A stretch of 64,000 nt of DNA from Kutzneria buriramensis (GCF_003387475.1 NZ_QUNO01000016.1:245621-309620); one strand, 5' to 3'. Positions 37,014 through 46,482 are shown, counted from the first letter of the stretch. A program made the numbers and translations. The notes: a model not told the origin generated them from the sequence alone.

Positions 37014-37253
37014 TCAGCGGCGGCGGAGGATTGCGGGCGGCGCGGATGAGGTTTCCGGCAGGCGCAGAGTCGCCTGAGCTGGCTGGCGAAACTCCTGGAC
37101 ATCGCCTACGCATCGACTTTTGGCACAGTACAGGTCTGCTTGTCTTCCCAGGTCCACCAGTTGATCGTGCCAGTCGCCGACCCGGAGCCGGAGCTGCCGC
37201 AGGCCGACGACGGACACGGTCGCCGTGGTGGCCGTGAGCAGCTCATTCGTCAT
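37014..37253 (-). CDS. truncated gene start coupled to the esterase
   Basis: 79 codons starting MTNELLTATTATVSVVGLRQ, whose ATG overlaps the esterase stop (TGATG). The first about 45 codons look like real coding sequence; the rest runs into transposase debris and loses protein-like character. I do not recognise it. Probably the 5' end of an operon gene cut off by the mobile elements. Confidence 0.45.
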   Translation of the reverse strand: MTNELLTATTATVSVVGLRQLRLRVGDWHDQLVDLGRQADLYCAKSRCVGDVQEFRQPAQATLRLPETSSAPPAILRRR

Positions 37254-38245
37254 CAGCTATTCCTCGTGTCGGTGGGACTGCCCGGATAGGTGGGGCTGCC
37301 CGGGCCTAGCACCTTCGCGAACGCGGACAACGCGATCGCCAGGTCCTCGGCGCCGCCTGCCTCATGCCCGTTGTGCTCCCACAACCGGATCTGCTTGGGT
37401 CCCCTGTACTCGTGGTACGCGCCGAACACCGCGTGTGCCGGAACCACGTCGTCGAGCTGGCCGGCCGAGAACCACGCCGGGGCCTGCGCCCGGCGGGCGA
37501 AGGCGATGCCGTCGAAGTAGGCCAGCGTCTGCCACACCCGGTCGGCGCTGTCCCGCCGCGCCGCCAGGTACTTGGTGATCTCCTCGTACGCAAAAGCGCG
37601 CACGGTGCGCGTGGCCTGCTGGATGTCGGCCAGGAACGGGGCCTGGAAGTGCGCCGCCGCCAGGTCGGGCACCAGCCCGGCGGCGGCCAGCGCGATGCCC
37701 GCGCCCTGGCTGTTGCCGATCACTGCGACCCGCTCAGGGTCAACGAAGTCCAGGCTGCGCACGGTGTCCACGGCCCGCACCGCGTCGGTGTAGACCCGGC
37801 GGTAGAAGTAGTCGTCCCGGTTCTCGATGCCCTTGGTGAGGAAGCCCGGGTAGGCCGGCCTGCTGCCGACCGGGACGGGCGTGTGGCCACTGGTCCAGTC
37901 GCCGCCTTGGCCCCGCACGTCCATGTACAGGTGGGCGTAGCCGGCCGAGGACCACAACAAGTCCTCCATGGCCGCGCCACGACCGCCGGAGTAACCGTGG
38001 AACTGCACCACCGCCGGCAGCTTTCCCTTACAGTGCTGGGGTAGCCGGAGCAAGGCGCGAATCGGGTGACCGCCGAAACCAGGGAACGTCACGTCGAACA
38101 CCTCGACGGTGACCAGGTACGTCTCGACCGGTTCGATCTTCAGGACCAGTTCGTGCCGCCGAGCTTCGGCGATGGTGGACGTCCAGAAGTCGTCGAAGTC
38201 CTCCGGTTCCTGGTAGGAGCTGCAGTATTCCCAGATGTTTAGCAC
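37253..38245 (-). CDS. acetylxylan-esterase / cephalosporin-C-deacetylase family
   Basis: A 330-aa cytoplasmic alpha/beta hydrolase of the AXE1 type: VQFHGYSGGRG (oxyanion strand, near residue 85), MDVRGQGGDW, nucleophile IGNSQGAGIALAA (Ser in G-N-S-Q-G, near residue 175) and the catalytic His in WEHNGHEAGG. Removes acetyl groups from oligosaccharides. The GTG start at 38245 follows GAGGAGAGG and overlaps the end of the GH95 pseudogene by 7 nt; a frame extending further upstream would be GH95 sequence in the wrong frame. It is the only intact sugar gene of this segment. Confidence 0.85.
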   Translation of the reverse strand: MLNIWEYCSSYQEPEDFDDFWTSTIAEARRHELVLKIEPVETYLVTVEVFDVTFPGFGGHPIRALLRLPQHCKGKLPAVVQFHGYSGGRGAAMEDLLWSSAGYAHLYMDVRGQGGDWTSGHTPVPVGSRPAYPGFLTKGIENRDDYFYRRVYTDAVRAVDTVRSLDFVDPERVAVIGNSQGAGIALAAAGLVPDLAAAHFQAPFLADIQQATRTVRAFAYEEITKYLAARRDSADRVWQTLAYFDGIAFARRAQAPAWFSAGQLDDVVPAHAVFGAYHEYRGPKQIRLWEHNGHEAGGAEDLAIALSAFAKVLGPGSPTYPGSPTDTRNS

Positions 38246-39060
38246 ACCAGCCACCTCTCCTCGCCGATCGCGAGGAAGATCTCCTCGCGTCTGCCGGTGT
38301 AGACAACTGTGACCGTACGAAGTGGATCGCCACTCAGCCGGCGAATACCTAGGGACGCCAGAGCTCCGCTGCATGTGAGGCAGGCCCATAGGCCGCCACG
38401 CAGGCGGACGCCGGTCAGCGCTCCGCTGGGCCAACTGCCGGGCAGCGCCGGCAGCACACGGATCACACCGTTGTGGCTCTGCACCAGAATCTCCGTGATG
38501 CTGGCCAAGAAGCCATAGTTGCCGTCGATCTGGAACGGCGGGTGCGAGCTGAACAGGTTCGGCAGCCGACCGCCCCACTGCCAGTCGTCGCCCGGGGCGT
38601 CGACGTCCCAGTCGTGACCCAGCGGCCGGTTCGCCTCCAGAAGCGAGACCGCACGGTCTCGCCGTCGCCGAGCCGGGCCCGCAGCGCGATCTTCCACGCC
38701 CACGACCAGCCCATCGCCCCGTGGCCCCGGCGGTCCATCAGCTTCGCGGCGGCCTCGAGTAGCTCCGGCGTCGCCTCGGCATCGATCTGCCCCAACGGAT
38801 ATACCGTCACCAGCTGGGACAGGCGCCGGTGCTTGGGGTCGTGCTTGGGCAGGTCGGCGCTCCACTCCTGGAGCCAGCCGTCGTCGATGCCGGCCAGTTG
38901 TGGCGCGTCCAGGCACCGAATGAAGACGGCCCGGATAATCGCGACGTCCATTGTGTACGGAAGGTCAGCGACTCCGGCCGGCCGTCGACCAGGATTAGGT
39001 TCTCCGGCGAGGTGGACGGCACGGTGTCCAGCCAGCCGTCGCCCTCCGCCAGCGCCGCTC
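38239..39060 (-). pseudogene. GH95 alpha-L-fucosidase-like C-terminal remnant with two frameshifts
   Basis: Reading upstream to downstream: GWLDTVPSTSPEN in one frame, then MDVAIIRAVFIRCLDAPQLA to MGWSWAWKIALRARLGDGE in a second, then LGHDWDVDAPG, LPNLFSSHPPFQIDGNYGF and VLPALPGSWPSGA in a third. These are GH95 landmarks (PSTSPEN, GWSWAWK, HPPFQIDGNFG, LLPALPxAWP) with frameshifts near 38960 and 38660. The N-terminal 500 or more residues are missing. It was probably translated with the esterase. Confidence 0.8.
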
Positions 39061-39575
39061 GGCTTGCCGATCTTCACCTTCACTCCCCGCCAACCCTCGT
39101 CCCTGGCCCCGAGCGCGCCGGCGACGAGTTGGTCGGTGTCCAGGTGCAGCCAGCCGGTCTCGGCGTCATACAAGGGAAACCTGGACCGGAAGCCGCCGGC
39201 CACCCGCCACAGCGGCTCGCCCGCGCGCAGGCAGCGCAGGTCCCACAGCGCGGTGTCGACCGCCGCCAGCGCCAGCGAGGTGATCGCGCCGACCGTGGTC
39301 GCCCTGGTCGAGGCGAACAGGTCGTGCCAGACGGCCTCGATGCCGGTGGCGTCCGCGCCGACGAGGCTGAGTAGCAAATGGTCGCGGAGCAGGGCCAGCA
39401 CAGCCGTGCCGCCGGTGCCGATCGTATAGGTGTAGCCCACCCCCACCGCGCCGTCGTCCGTGGTCAGCTCGACGAAGACCGTCTCCTGGGACAGGAACGC
39501 CTGGACCGCGTCCGTGCGCACCTGCTCGACCTCGATGTCCACCAGGAACGCCTCGGCCTTGCGGACTGTTGCCAC
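39061..39575 (-). pseudogene. mandelate racemase/muconate lactonizing enzyme, N-terminal fragment
   Basis: About 170 residues of an enolase-superfamily N-terminal capping domain and barrel start: VDIEVEQVRTDAVQAFLSQE, GYTYTIGTGG, ALAAVDTALWDLRC and the metal/acid barrel start GWRGVKVKIGKP. It ends at about 39060, where it joins GH95 sequence out of frame; all catalytic metal ligands are lost. The GTG at 39575 has GGAGGGCGAGG upstream; an ATG at 39605 is the alternative. Sugar-acid dehydratase or similar before decay. Confidence 0.75.
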
Positions 39576-39639
39576 GCCTCGCCCTCCATGGGGTTCGGTC
39601 TTCATAGATCCTATATGATCGATTGTACGTGATTGTTAA

Positions 39640-40206
39640 CGCGGCATGACCGGGTGTCAACGGGTCGTGTTCAGCCGTTATCGGCCCGTCTGGCGGGCCC
39701 AAGATCCGTCCGCGCGTACACGCGCTATGCCACCAGCAGCCGCCTTCCACGACCAAGTTGACGAGGGAGTCGTCGAAAAGGGCAGTCCCCGCCAGACATT
39801 CACGCTCCCCGTCGGCGGACAGAGCCTGCAGTACCAGGGCACGCTCGGACGACCCGGCAGCGGCTGTCGGACTATCACCCGACTGCTGATCGGCGGCGTT
39901 ACCACGCTGACTGGACGTATCAGGGCAGCGGTGCCCAGGTCGACCGCACCGAGGCGTTGATCTGGCTGCCCCCCAACGGCTTGACCTACCTGTGTCTGTG
40001 CGTCGAGGGCACCACCCGCCTCCGGCACCGCAGCGCCGACCTGCTGCTCAAGCCCGCCCGGACCACGCTGTGCTCCACCACGAACCTGTTGGAGGCGCGG
40101 CCCTCCGCGCACAACCGACTGCTGACCATCTACATTGACGCCGCGCTCCCCGCAGCTCACAACTCCGACCCCGAACCGAGTTCGATGAGACGGGACACCC
40201 GGAACA
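39640..40206 (+). other. degenerate stretch before the biosynthetic cluster
   Basis: No intact gene. On the plus strand two adjoining frames carry protein-like sequence: KGSPRQTFTLPVGGQSLQYQ (to about 39950) and then VDRTEALIWLPPNGLTYLC and LLLKPARTTLCSTTNLLEARP (to about 40200). They look like one gene broken by a frameshift around 39950. I could not assign a family. It directly abuts the end of the ABC exporter gene. Confidence 0.4.
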
Positions 40207-42000
40207 TCAGTGAGCCCTGAAGCCGTGCCAGGACTCCCATAACGCCGCGTACGCCCCGTCGGCCGCTACCAGCTGGTGATGGCTGCCCAGCTCGCTGATC
40301 CGGCCATCCTCGACCACCGCGATGACGTCGGCGTCGTACGCCGTGTGCAGCCGGTGCGCGATGGCGATGACAGTGCGGCCTTGCAGAATCCGGGCCAGCG
40401 AGCGCTCCAGCCGTCGGGCGGCGCGCGGGTCGAGCAGGGACATCGTCTCGTCGAGCACCAGCGTGTGCGGATCGGCCAGGACCAGCCGGGCCAGGGCGAG
40501 TTGCTGGGCCTGGGCCGGGCTGAGCGCCGTGCCCCCGGAGCCGACCTCCGTGTCGAGCCCGTCGGTGAGAGCCGTCGCCCATTTCTCGGCTTCCACCGCG
40601 CGCAGCGCCTCCCACAGCTCGCTGTCGGGGGCTTCCGGCCTGGCCAGCCGCAGGTTGTCCCGGAGCGAGCCGACGAAGACGTGGTGCTCCTGGTTGATGA
40701 GCACGACGTGCTCGCGAACCCGCTCGGCGAGCATCCGGGCAAGTTCCGCGCCGCCAAGAGTGACCTTGCCGGTGCGCGGGGTGTAGACCCCGGCCAGCAG
40801 CCGGCCCAGGGTGGACTTGCCGGCGCCGGAAGGGCCAACGAGGGCGATGCGGGTACCCGGCGCGACCGTGAACGACACGCCGTGCACGACGTCAGTGCCG
40901 GCCCGATACCCGAACCGGACCTCGTCGACGTCGATCTCACGGCCGTCGGGACGGACCGTCTCGTCGCCCGCCGCCTCGGCCACCTCGCGCACCCCGACCA
41001 GCCGGGCCAGGGAGACCTGCGCGATCTGCAACTCGTCGTTCCAGCGCAGGATCAGGAACACCGGCTCGACCAGCATCTGGGCGTAGAGGGCCCCGGTGGT
41101 CAACGCGCCGACGGTGATCTGGTCCCGCAGCACCAGAACGCCGCCGATCATCAGCACCGACGTCAGGATCAGCGTGTGGGTGAGGCTGATCGCCGGGAAG
41201 GAGACGGTGCGCAGCCACATCGTGTACCGCTCCCAGGCCAGCCACTCGCGGATCCGGCTGCCGGTCTGCTCCTGGCGGCGGGGGCCGAGGCGATGGGCCT
41301 CGACGGTGCGGCCGGCGTCCACCGACTCGGTCAGGGTCGCGGCCACCGACGCGTAGCCGGCGGCCGCCGAGCGGTAGGCCGCGGGGGCACGCCGGTAGTA
41401 CCAGCGGCAGTCCGCGATCAGCACCGGCGACGCGATCAGCACGGACGCCATCAGCGGCGGGGAGGTCACGGCGAGTGCCCCCAACAGCAGCGTGGCCCAG
41501 GCGACCCCAGTCACCAGCTGCGGCACGGCCTCGCGCATGGCGTTGGACAGCCGGTCGATGTCGATGGTGATCCGTGACAGCAGGTCACCGGTGCCGGCCT
41601 GCTCGAGCACCGCCGGCGGCAGGGCCACCGAGCGGACGAGGAAGTCGTCGCGCAGGTCGGCCAGCATCCGTTCGCCCAGCACGGCCCCGCGCAGCCGCCG
41701 CCACCGCGTGAAGAACGCCTGCGCCGCCAGCGCCACCAGGAACACGACCGCGATCCGCACGGGCTCGATGTCGTGCCGGCCGTCGGACAGGTCCTGGATC
41801 ATGCCGCCGAGCAGGTACGGCCCGATAAGGGAGGCGAGCACCGCGGCAACGTTCGCGACCAGCAGCACGGCGAACGAGCCCCGATGGCGTTTGAGGAGCT
41901 CCCGCACATAGCCGCGGACCGTCGTGGCAGTGCCCACCGGCAGGCTCGTGCCCTGCTGCCGGGCGGCCGGGTCCAACCGCGGCGGGCGTACGCCGATCAT
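40207..42000 (-). CDS. ABC exporter half-transporter, subunit with complete Walker A
   Basis: A 597-aa fused permease/ATPase: six hydrophobic segments (residues about 40-320) then the NBD with Walker A GPSGAGKSTLGRL (near residue 390), a degenerate signature TALSPAQAQQLALAR and Walker B TLVLDETMSLLD, with the H-loop IAIAHRLHT. The ATG overlaps the partner stop (ATGA). Its broken signature complements the partner's missing Walker A, as in asymmetric heterodimeric exporters. Probable product exporter or self-resistance pump of the cluster. Confidence 0.9.
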   Translation of the reverse strand: MIGVRPPRLDPAARQQGTSLPVGTATTVRGYVRELLKRHRGSFAVLLVANVAAVLASLIGPYLLGGMIQDLSDGRHDIEPVRIAVVFLVALAAQAFFTRWRRLRGAVLGERMLADLRDDFLVRSVALPPAVLEQAGTGDLLSRITIDIDRLSNAMREAVPQLVTGVAWATLLLGALAVTSPPLMASVLIASPVLIADCRWYYRRAPAAYRSAAAGYASVAATLTESVDAGRTVEAHRLGPRRQEQTGSRIREWLAWERYTMWLRTVSFPAISLTHTLILTSVLMIGGVLVLRDQITVGALTTGALYAQMLVEPVFLILRWNDELQIAQVSLARLVGVREVAEAAGDETVRPDGREIDVDEVRFGYRAGTDVVHGVSFTVAPGTRIALVGPSGAGKSTLGRLLAGVYTPRTGKVTLGGAELARMLAERVREHVVLINQEHHVFVGSLRDNLRLARPEAPDSELWEALRAVEAEKWATALTDGLDTEVGSGGTALSPAQAQQLALARLVLADPHTLVLDETMSLLDPRAARRLERSLARILQGRTVIAIAHRLHTAYDADVIAVVEDGRISELGSHHQLVAADGAYAALWESWHGFRAH

Positions 42001-43751
42001 GCCGTTCCCTCCATCGCCGAGTCGTCCTCACGGGCGACCACGGCACGATAGTGCGGATTGCCGCGGAGCAGGTCGTGGTGGCGGCCGGTGTCGGACGCCG
42101 TTCCCTCGTGCACGAAGACCACCTGGTCGGCACAGTCCAGGACGAGGGGGCTGGCCGTGAACACCACCGTGGTCCGAGAATCGCGGATCTCCTTGAGCCC
42201 ACGGGCGATCCTGGCCTCGGTGTGGGAGTCGACCGCGGAGGTCGGCTCGTCCAGCACCAGCACCTCCGGGTCGGCCACGAGCGACCGGGCCAGGGCCAGC
42301 CGCTGCCGTTCACCGCCGGATAGGGAACGCCCGCGTTCGGTTATCCGCGCCCGCATCGGATCCGACGCCTCCGCCTCCGGCAGGGAGCGCACGAGGGCGG
42401 CCAGCACGTCGCCGCACTGGGTCGCGGACAGCGCCGCCTCCGGGGTGACGCGGCCGGAGGACGGCACGTCGAGGAGTTCGGCCAGGGTCCCGGACAGCAG
42501 CACCGGGTCCTTGTCCTGGACCAGCACAGCGGCACGCACTGTGGCCAGCGGCAGGGAGTCGAGCGACCGGCCGCCCAACGTCGCCGACGGCGCGTCCCCC
42601 ATCCCGCCCAAGCGGTCGGCCAGCCGGCCGGCCAGGTCCGGGTCGCCGCAGACCACCGCGGTCAGCAGCCCGGCCGAGGCCCGCAGGCCGGTCCGCGGGT
42701 CGTGCAGGTCCCCGGACGGCGCCGGCTGGTCCGGGAGGTCGGGCCCGGCGTCGGCGCGGGACAGGCCCAGCACGAGGGCCGCTCGGTTGGCCGCCGGCCG
42801 GGCGGACGACCAGGCCAGCGCGATCTCCTCGAAGCTGCGCAGGGGGACCAGGAGGAAGGTCACCGAGCCGTACACGGCCACCAGCACGCCGACCGGGATC
42901 CGCCCGTCGAGCGCGAGCATCGCGCCGTACCAGGCGACACCGACCAGCAGCAGGCCGGGCAGGATCACCTGGATGGCCCCGATCGAGGCCCCTCGGCGGG
43001 CGCCGTGGACGGCCGCGGCGCGCACCTCCTGCGAGGCGTCGTGGTAGCGGTCGAGGAACAGTTCCTCGCCGCCGATGCCGCGCAGCACTCGCAGCCCGGC
43101 CACGGTGTCGGCGGCCAAGGTCGTGGCCCGGCCGGCTTTCGCCCGCTGGACCGCGACCCGCCGGGCGGCGCCCGGTAGCAGGGGCAGGACGGCGAAAGCG
43201 AGCAGCGGAACCGCGACGGCGACCAGCACGCCGAGCGTGGGCTGGTAGATCAGCAGACCGACCGTGATGGCGGCGGTGACCACCAGCGCGGAGGCGAAGC
43301 GCCCGATGGACTCCATGAACCAGCCGATCAGACTCACGTCGCTGGTGCCGACCGCCACCACCTCGCCGGCCGCCACCTGCCGGCTGAGGGTGGCCCCGAG
43401 CTCGACGGTCTTGTGGGACAACAGCTGGTGGATCCAGGAGGCGGTGGTCTGCCAGATGGTGCCCATGGTGCGGTGCAGGAGGATCTCCCCCGCCGCGGCC
43501 AGCACGCCGAACAGCAGCATCAAGCCGCCGGCCACGGCCAGCTCGGTGTAGGAGCGGTCGGCGACCGCCTGCACGGCCAGGCCGGCCATGATCGGAAAGG
43601 CCGCGACGGCGGCTAGGTAGACGGTGCCCCACGCGGTCGCGAACAGCTGACGGCGCCAGTGCCGTAGCCCGAGCCAGAGTAGGAAACGGGATCCGGACCG
43701 GACATCGGGCACGCCCGGCTCGGAGAACCTCGGGCTGTGCAAGGACGACAT
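41997..43751 (-). CDS. ABC exporter half-transporter, subunit lacking Walker A
   Basis: A 584-aa partner subunit. Six hydrophobic segments precede an NBD in which the P-loop region reads LLTAVVCGDPDLAGRLADRL, without GxxGxGKS/T, and the H-loop His is replaced (VVFTASPLVL). The signature RSLSGGERQRLALARSL and Walker B VLVLDEPTSAVDSH are intact. Only one composite ATP site, made with the partner's Walker A, can be active. ATG at 43751 (GGAG 6 nt upstream) is preferred over 43763. Confidence 0.9.
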   Translation of the reverse strand: MSSLHSPRFSEPGVPDVRSGSRFLLWLGLRHWRRQLFATAWGTVYLAAVAAFPIMAGLAVQAVADRSYTELAVAGGLMLLFGVLAAAGEILLHRTMGTIWQTTASWIHQLLSHKTVELGATLSRQVAAGEVVAVGTSDVSLIGWFMESIGRFASALVVTAAITVGLLIYQPTLGVLVAVAVPLLAFAVLPLLPGAARRVAVQRAKAGRATTLAADTVAGLRVLRGIGGEELFLDRYHDASQEVRAAAVHGARRGASIGAIQVILPGLLLVGVAWYGAMLALDGRIPVGVLVAVYGSVTFLLVPLRSFEEIALAWSSARPAANRAALVLGLSRADAGPDLPDQPAPSGDLHDPRTGLRASAGLLTAVVCGDPDLAGRLADRLGGMGDAPSATLGGRSLDSLPLATVRAAVLVQDKDPVLLSGTLAELLDVPSSGRVTPEAALSATQCGDVLAALVRSLPEAEASDPMRARITERGRSLSGGERQRLALARSLVADPEVLVLDEPTSAVDSHTEARIARGLKEIRDSRTTVVFTASPLVLDCADQVVFVHEGTASDTGRHHDLLRGNPHYRAVVAREDDSAMEGTA

Positions 43752-43778
43752 GATGGGCTCCATCGGGACAGGGGCTGA

Positions 43779-44756
43779 CTAGCGGGCAGCGACTTCGGCA
43801 CGCACGGCGTCCAGGCCCGCCAGCCCAGCCAGCGCCGCTTCCGGTGGCACGCCGAAGTCGATGAGGCACGCGATCTCGTCGACCCCGAGGTCGCGGAAAT
43901 CGCGGGCCACCGAGGCGACCTGGTCCACCGTGCCGATGAGACCACAACCGCCGCGGAGGTACTTCTCGTACGCCGGCTGCACCGCGAGGCGGGCTATCTT
44001 CTCCTGCCGGGCGTCCTTGTCCACGTTCTCGGCCCGCAACAGGTTCATCGCGCTCATCAGGTAGTTCTCCAGCGGCCGGCGCACCAGGCTCTCGACCTCC
44101 GCGGCGTTCTCGCCGACGTAGGCGTGCAGCATGAGGGCGACATGCCCCGAACCGGGAAATCCACCGGATTCGTACGCCTCGCGGTATTCCCGGACCCGGG
44201 CCGCCAGGTCTTCGGGGCTCTGCGTGGCGAGATGGGTCAGCACGCCCAACCCGAGGCCGCCCGCGGTGATGAAGGTCTCGGAGCTTCCCCCGGTCGAGAG
44301 CCAGAGTGGAATCTCGCCTTGCCTTTCACCCCATATGCGTCTGAGCGTGCCCACGCCCTCAACGGTGTTCCGCAGGCGGTCGTCGTATCCGTTCGGATTG
44401 AGGACGAAGTCGCCACGGTTCCAGCCGGACGCGAGCGAGACGCCGGCCCGCCCGCGCGAGAGACTGTTGATCGTCCACCAGTCTTCGGCGATCTGCTCGA
44501 CCCGATGCAGCGGGGCGACCACGCTTCCGGCCCGGATGGCGATGCGGTCGGTCACCGCCGCCACCGCCGCGCCGGTGACCGCCGGGTTCGGGTAGTTCCC
44601 GCCGAATCGGTGGAAGTGGCGCTCAGGAGTCCACACCGCGGCGAAGCCGTGGGCGTCGGCGAAGCGCGCCCCCTCTAGCAGCAGGTGGTAGCGGTCGGCC
44701 GACTGCGCGACCGACTCGTCCGCGAAGTAGAAGAGACTGAGGTCCAACGCTGCCAC
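43779..44756 (-). CDS. luciferase-like flavin monooxygenase (natural-product type)
   Basis: A 325-aa LLM-class oxygenase with the secondary-metabolite subgroup pattern: WTPERHFHRFGGNYPNPAV (near residue 43), RIAIRAGSVVAPLH and SRGRAGVSLASGWNRGDFVL, then IPLWLSTGGSSETF (flavin pocket). The subgroup is usually embedded in NRPS/PKS assembly lines and hydroxylates carrier-bound acyl chains; here it is free-standing. A carrier-bound aminoacyl or ketide substrate is inferred from the three carrier proteins of the cluster. A separate flavin reductase is not present. Confidence 0.9.
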   Translation of the reverse strand: MAALDLSLFYFADESVAQSADRYHLLLEGARFADAHGFAAVWTPERHFHRFGGNYPNPAVTGAAVAAVTDRIAIRAGSVVAPLHRVEQIAEDWWTINSLSRGRAGVSLASGWNRGDFVLNPNGYDDRLRNTVEGVGTLRRIWGERQGEIPLWLSTGGSSETFITAGGLGLGVLTHLATQSPEDLAARVREYREAYESGGFPGSGHVALMLHAYVGENAAEVESLVRRPLENYLMSAMNLLRAENVDKDARQEKIARLAVQPAYEKYLRGGCGLIGTVDQVASVARDFRDLGVDEIACLIDFGVPPEAALAGLAGLDAVRAEVAAR

Positions 44757-44776
44757 TTCCCTCTGGCCGGCAAACT

Positions 44777-45685
44777 TCAGAAGCTCATCCGCGCCATGAG
44801 CTTGACGGGGACTTCCTGGGCGTCATGCACTATCAATCTCTCCCGGATGTGATCGTTGCGGAGCCGCCAGAGAACATTGCGTGGCGACCGCGAGGGCGGC
44901 CAGCCGTCCGGGTCCACCACTCCCCATTCGCCGAGGGTTTTGAGGAAGAACGGATCCGCGGCGACCCAGTGCCCGTTCACGTCGACTTCCAGCCAGACGT
45001 GCGCCACCAGGAAGGGGGATCCCACGAAGTATCCCGAGGCCTGCCGCGCCGCCAACCCGTGCTGGATCGCCAGGCCGGCCAGATGGGTGTTGGCCGACCG
45101 GCAGTCGGCCAGGCCGGTCTCATGGAGGAATCCGGGATCTTCCGCCAACTCCGGGATGATCCGGTGAAAACGCAGGTTCTCGGCCTCCTGCACCAGCAGC
45201 GGAAAGGGATGCCCGATGACGCGGTCGCTGTTGGACAGCTCCACCTCGATGCTGGCCCTCCAGGTAGCCGCCTCGAGTCCGGCCGCGGCGGCCACCTGGT
45301 CACGGATCCTCGGGCTGACGGAGAAGACGCAATCCCCTTCGTGCCCTGGATCCGGGCACGACCAGGACAGCTGTATGCCGCACGTGGCCTTGGCCAGGCG
45401 ATCGGGATCCTTGAAGGATCTGGCCCACAGCAGCATGGCCGTGCGACTTGCCGACGGAAGCCGCAGGTCCAGGCCGATGTTCTCGAGGTCGAGGGGATCG
45501 AACGCGAGGCGCCGGCCACGTCCTTGACGGGGTAGCCCCAGGTCGAGGAAGGCCTCGATCAGCCCGTCGTCCATGCCGTAGACATTCAGCGCGTCGTCGC
45601 GTGACGCCGAATAGGTCCGACACCACTCGGGCACCATCAGAACACGCCCGATGGCGTCCCGTTGCGCCTGTCCAGGATCAGTCAT
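44777..45685 (-). CDS. transglutaminase-like protein
   Basis: A 302-aa protein with a transglutaminase-like Cys-His-Asp triad: GLADCRSANTHLAGLAIQHG (Cys195), FLVAHVWLEVDVNGHW (His229) and VAADPFF (Asp244). The N-terminal 140 residues are family-specific and contain several cysteines. In andrimid biosynthesis a transglutaminase homologue joins two carrier-bound acyl groups by an amide, which makes a similar amide-forming or hydrolytic role attractive here (inference). It overlaps the next gene's coding end by 4 nt. Confidence 0.78.
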   Translation of the reverse strand: MTDPGQAQRDAIGRVLMVPEWCRTYSASRDDALNVYGMDDGLIEAFLDLGLPRQGRGRRLAFDPLDLENIGLDLRLPSASRTAMLLWARSFKDPDRLAKATCGIQLSWSCPDPGHEGDCVFSVSPRIRDQVAAAAGLEAATWRASIEVELSNSDRVIGHPFPLLVQEAENLRFHRIIPELAEDPGFLHETGLADCRSANTHLAGLAIQHGLAARQASGYFVGSPFLVAHVWLEVDVNGHWVAADPFFLKTLGEWGVVDPDGWPPSRSPRNVLWRLRNDHIRERLIVHDAQEVPVKLMARMSF

Positions 45686-46461
45686 TCCGGACGACCCCTC
45701 GCGATTTCGGCCATGGTTTCGGCCAGGCGATCACCGGCCGCGTCGACGTCGAGTCGACACACGACTTCGTCCACGTCGAGCGCGTACAGCTCTCGAATGT
45801 CATGCTGGACATCCGGCACGCCGGCCAGGATCGCCACCCTCCCCGGCTCGTGCCCGTCGGCGGCGAACTCGTGCCGTATGCCCCGCACTCGCGCCGCGAG
45901 CTGATCGAGAGCAAGACCTTCGTCCCTGACGAGGATCCCGGCGTTCAACTCGACTGCGAGGTCAAGCCCGGGTGCGCCCTCCGTGTACGGCAACCAGAGC
46001 GCAACTCGCGACTGGTACGGCTTGGGGTAGGTTTGGACAAGCTGTTCCTCACCACCGAGCCCGACCCTTCGGATCTCTTTCCCGGCCCAGAGGTGCCGGA
46101 CAGTTCGATGGTGATCCCTGGGATTCTTCGAGAAGAGCTCCAGCCGACCGCTCGACAGGTTGTCCACAACCGACCAGTCCTCGACCGCACGCAGGGAGTC
46201 GTATTCCGACTCGTCGAGGAATTGCGCGCACACCCTTATGGCGTCGGTGCTGACGGCGACGGACGCGGCCATGAGCGCGGGATTCGCCCGCACTCCACCG
46301 GGGCTGTCGTCCTCAAGGAGCCAGATCGAGTCGAATCCCCGTTCCTCGGCGGCGCGAGCGGCCTCTACTATCCGCCGCCGACCGGCCGCGTCCACGCTGC
46401 CAGTCGCGGACCAGGAGAGAAACAGTCCCATGGCCGGTTTCGATCGGACGGCGTGCACCAT
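45682..46461 (-). CDS. second luciferase-like flavin monooxygenase, short form
   Basis: A 259-aa LLM-type protein, about 60-70 residues shorter than its neighbour: ERGFDSIWLLEDDSPGGVRAN, AVSTDAIRVCAQFL and NLSSGRLELFSKNP, then a shortened C-terminus with VDEVVCRLDVDAAGDRLAETM. The loops that hold FMN in the long form appear trimmed, so it may need its partner as a LuxA/LuxB-like pair (inference). No frameshift is visible. ATGA coupling to the transglutaminase-like gene. Confidence 0.75.
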   Translation of the reverse strand: MVHAVRSKPAMGLFLSWSATGSVDAAGRRRIVEAARAAEERGFDSIWLLEDDSPGGVRANPALMAASVAVSTDAIRVCAQFLDESEYDSLRAVEDWSVVDNLSSGRLELFSKNPRDHHRTVRHLWAGKEIRRVGLGGEEQLVQTYPKPYQSRVALWLPYTEGAPGLDLAVELNAGILVRDEGLALDQLAARVRGIRHEFAADGHEPGRVAILAGVPDVQHDIRELYALDVDEVVCRLDVDAAGDRLAETMAEIARGRPE

Positions 46462-46482
46462 CTCGTCCCCCTCCGCAGCAGG

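Noticed and set aside
36932..37102. Small basic protein on the minus strand
   Set aside because: The frame is out of phase with the recognisable transposase N-terminal remnant and is Arg/Cys/Ser-rich in the manner of a shadow frame.
37014..37253. Separate complete gene
   Set aside because: The coding character fades into transposase remnants, so only a truncated gene start is supported.
43779..46461. Link between the luciferase-like proteins and the Lux-like operon
   Set aside because: They lie in different operons, on opposite sides of tRNA-Pro and an IS border, with nothing shared except family name.
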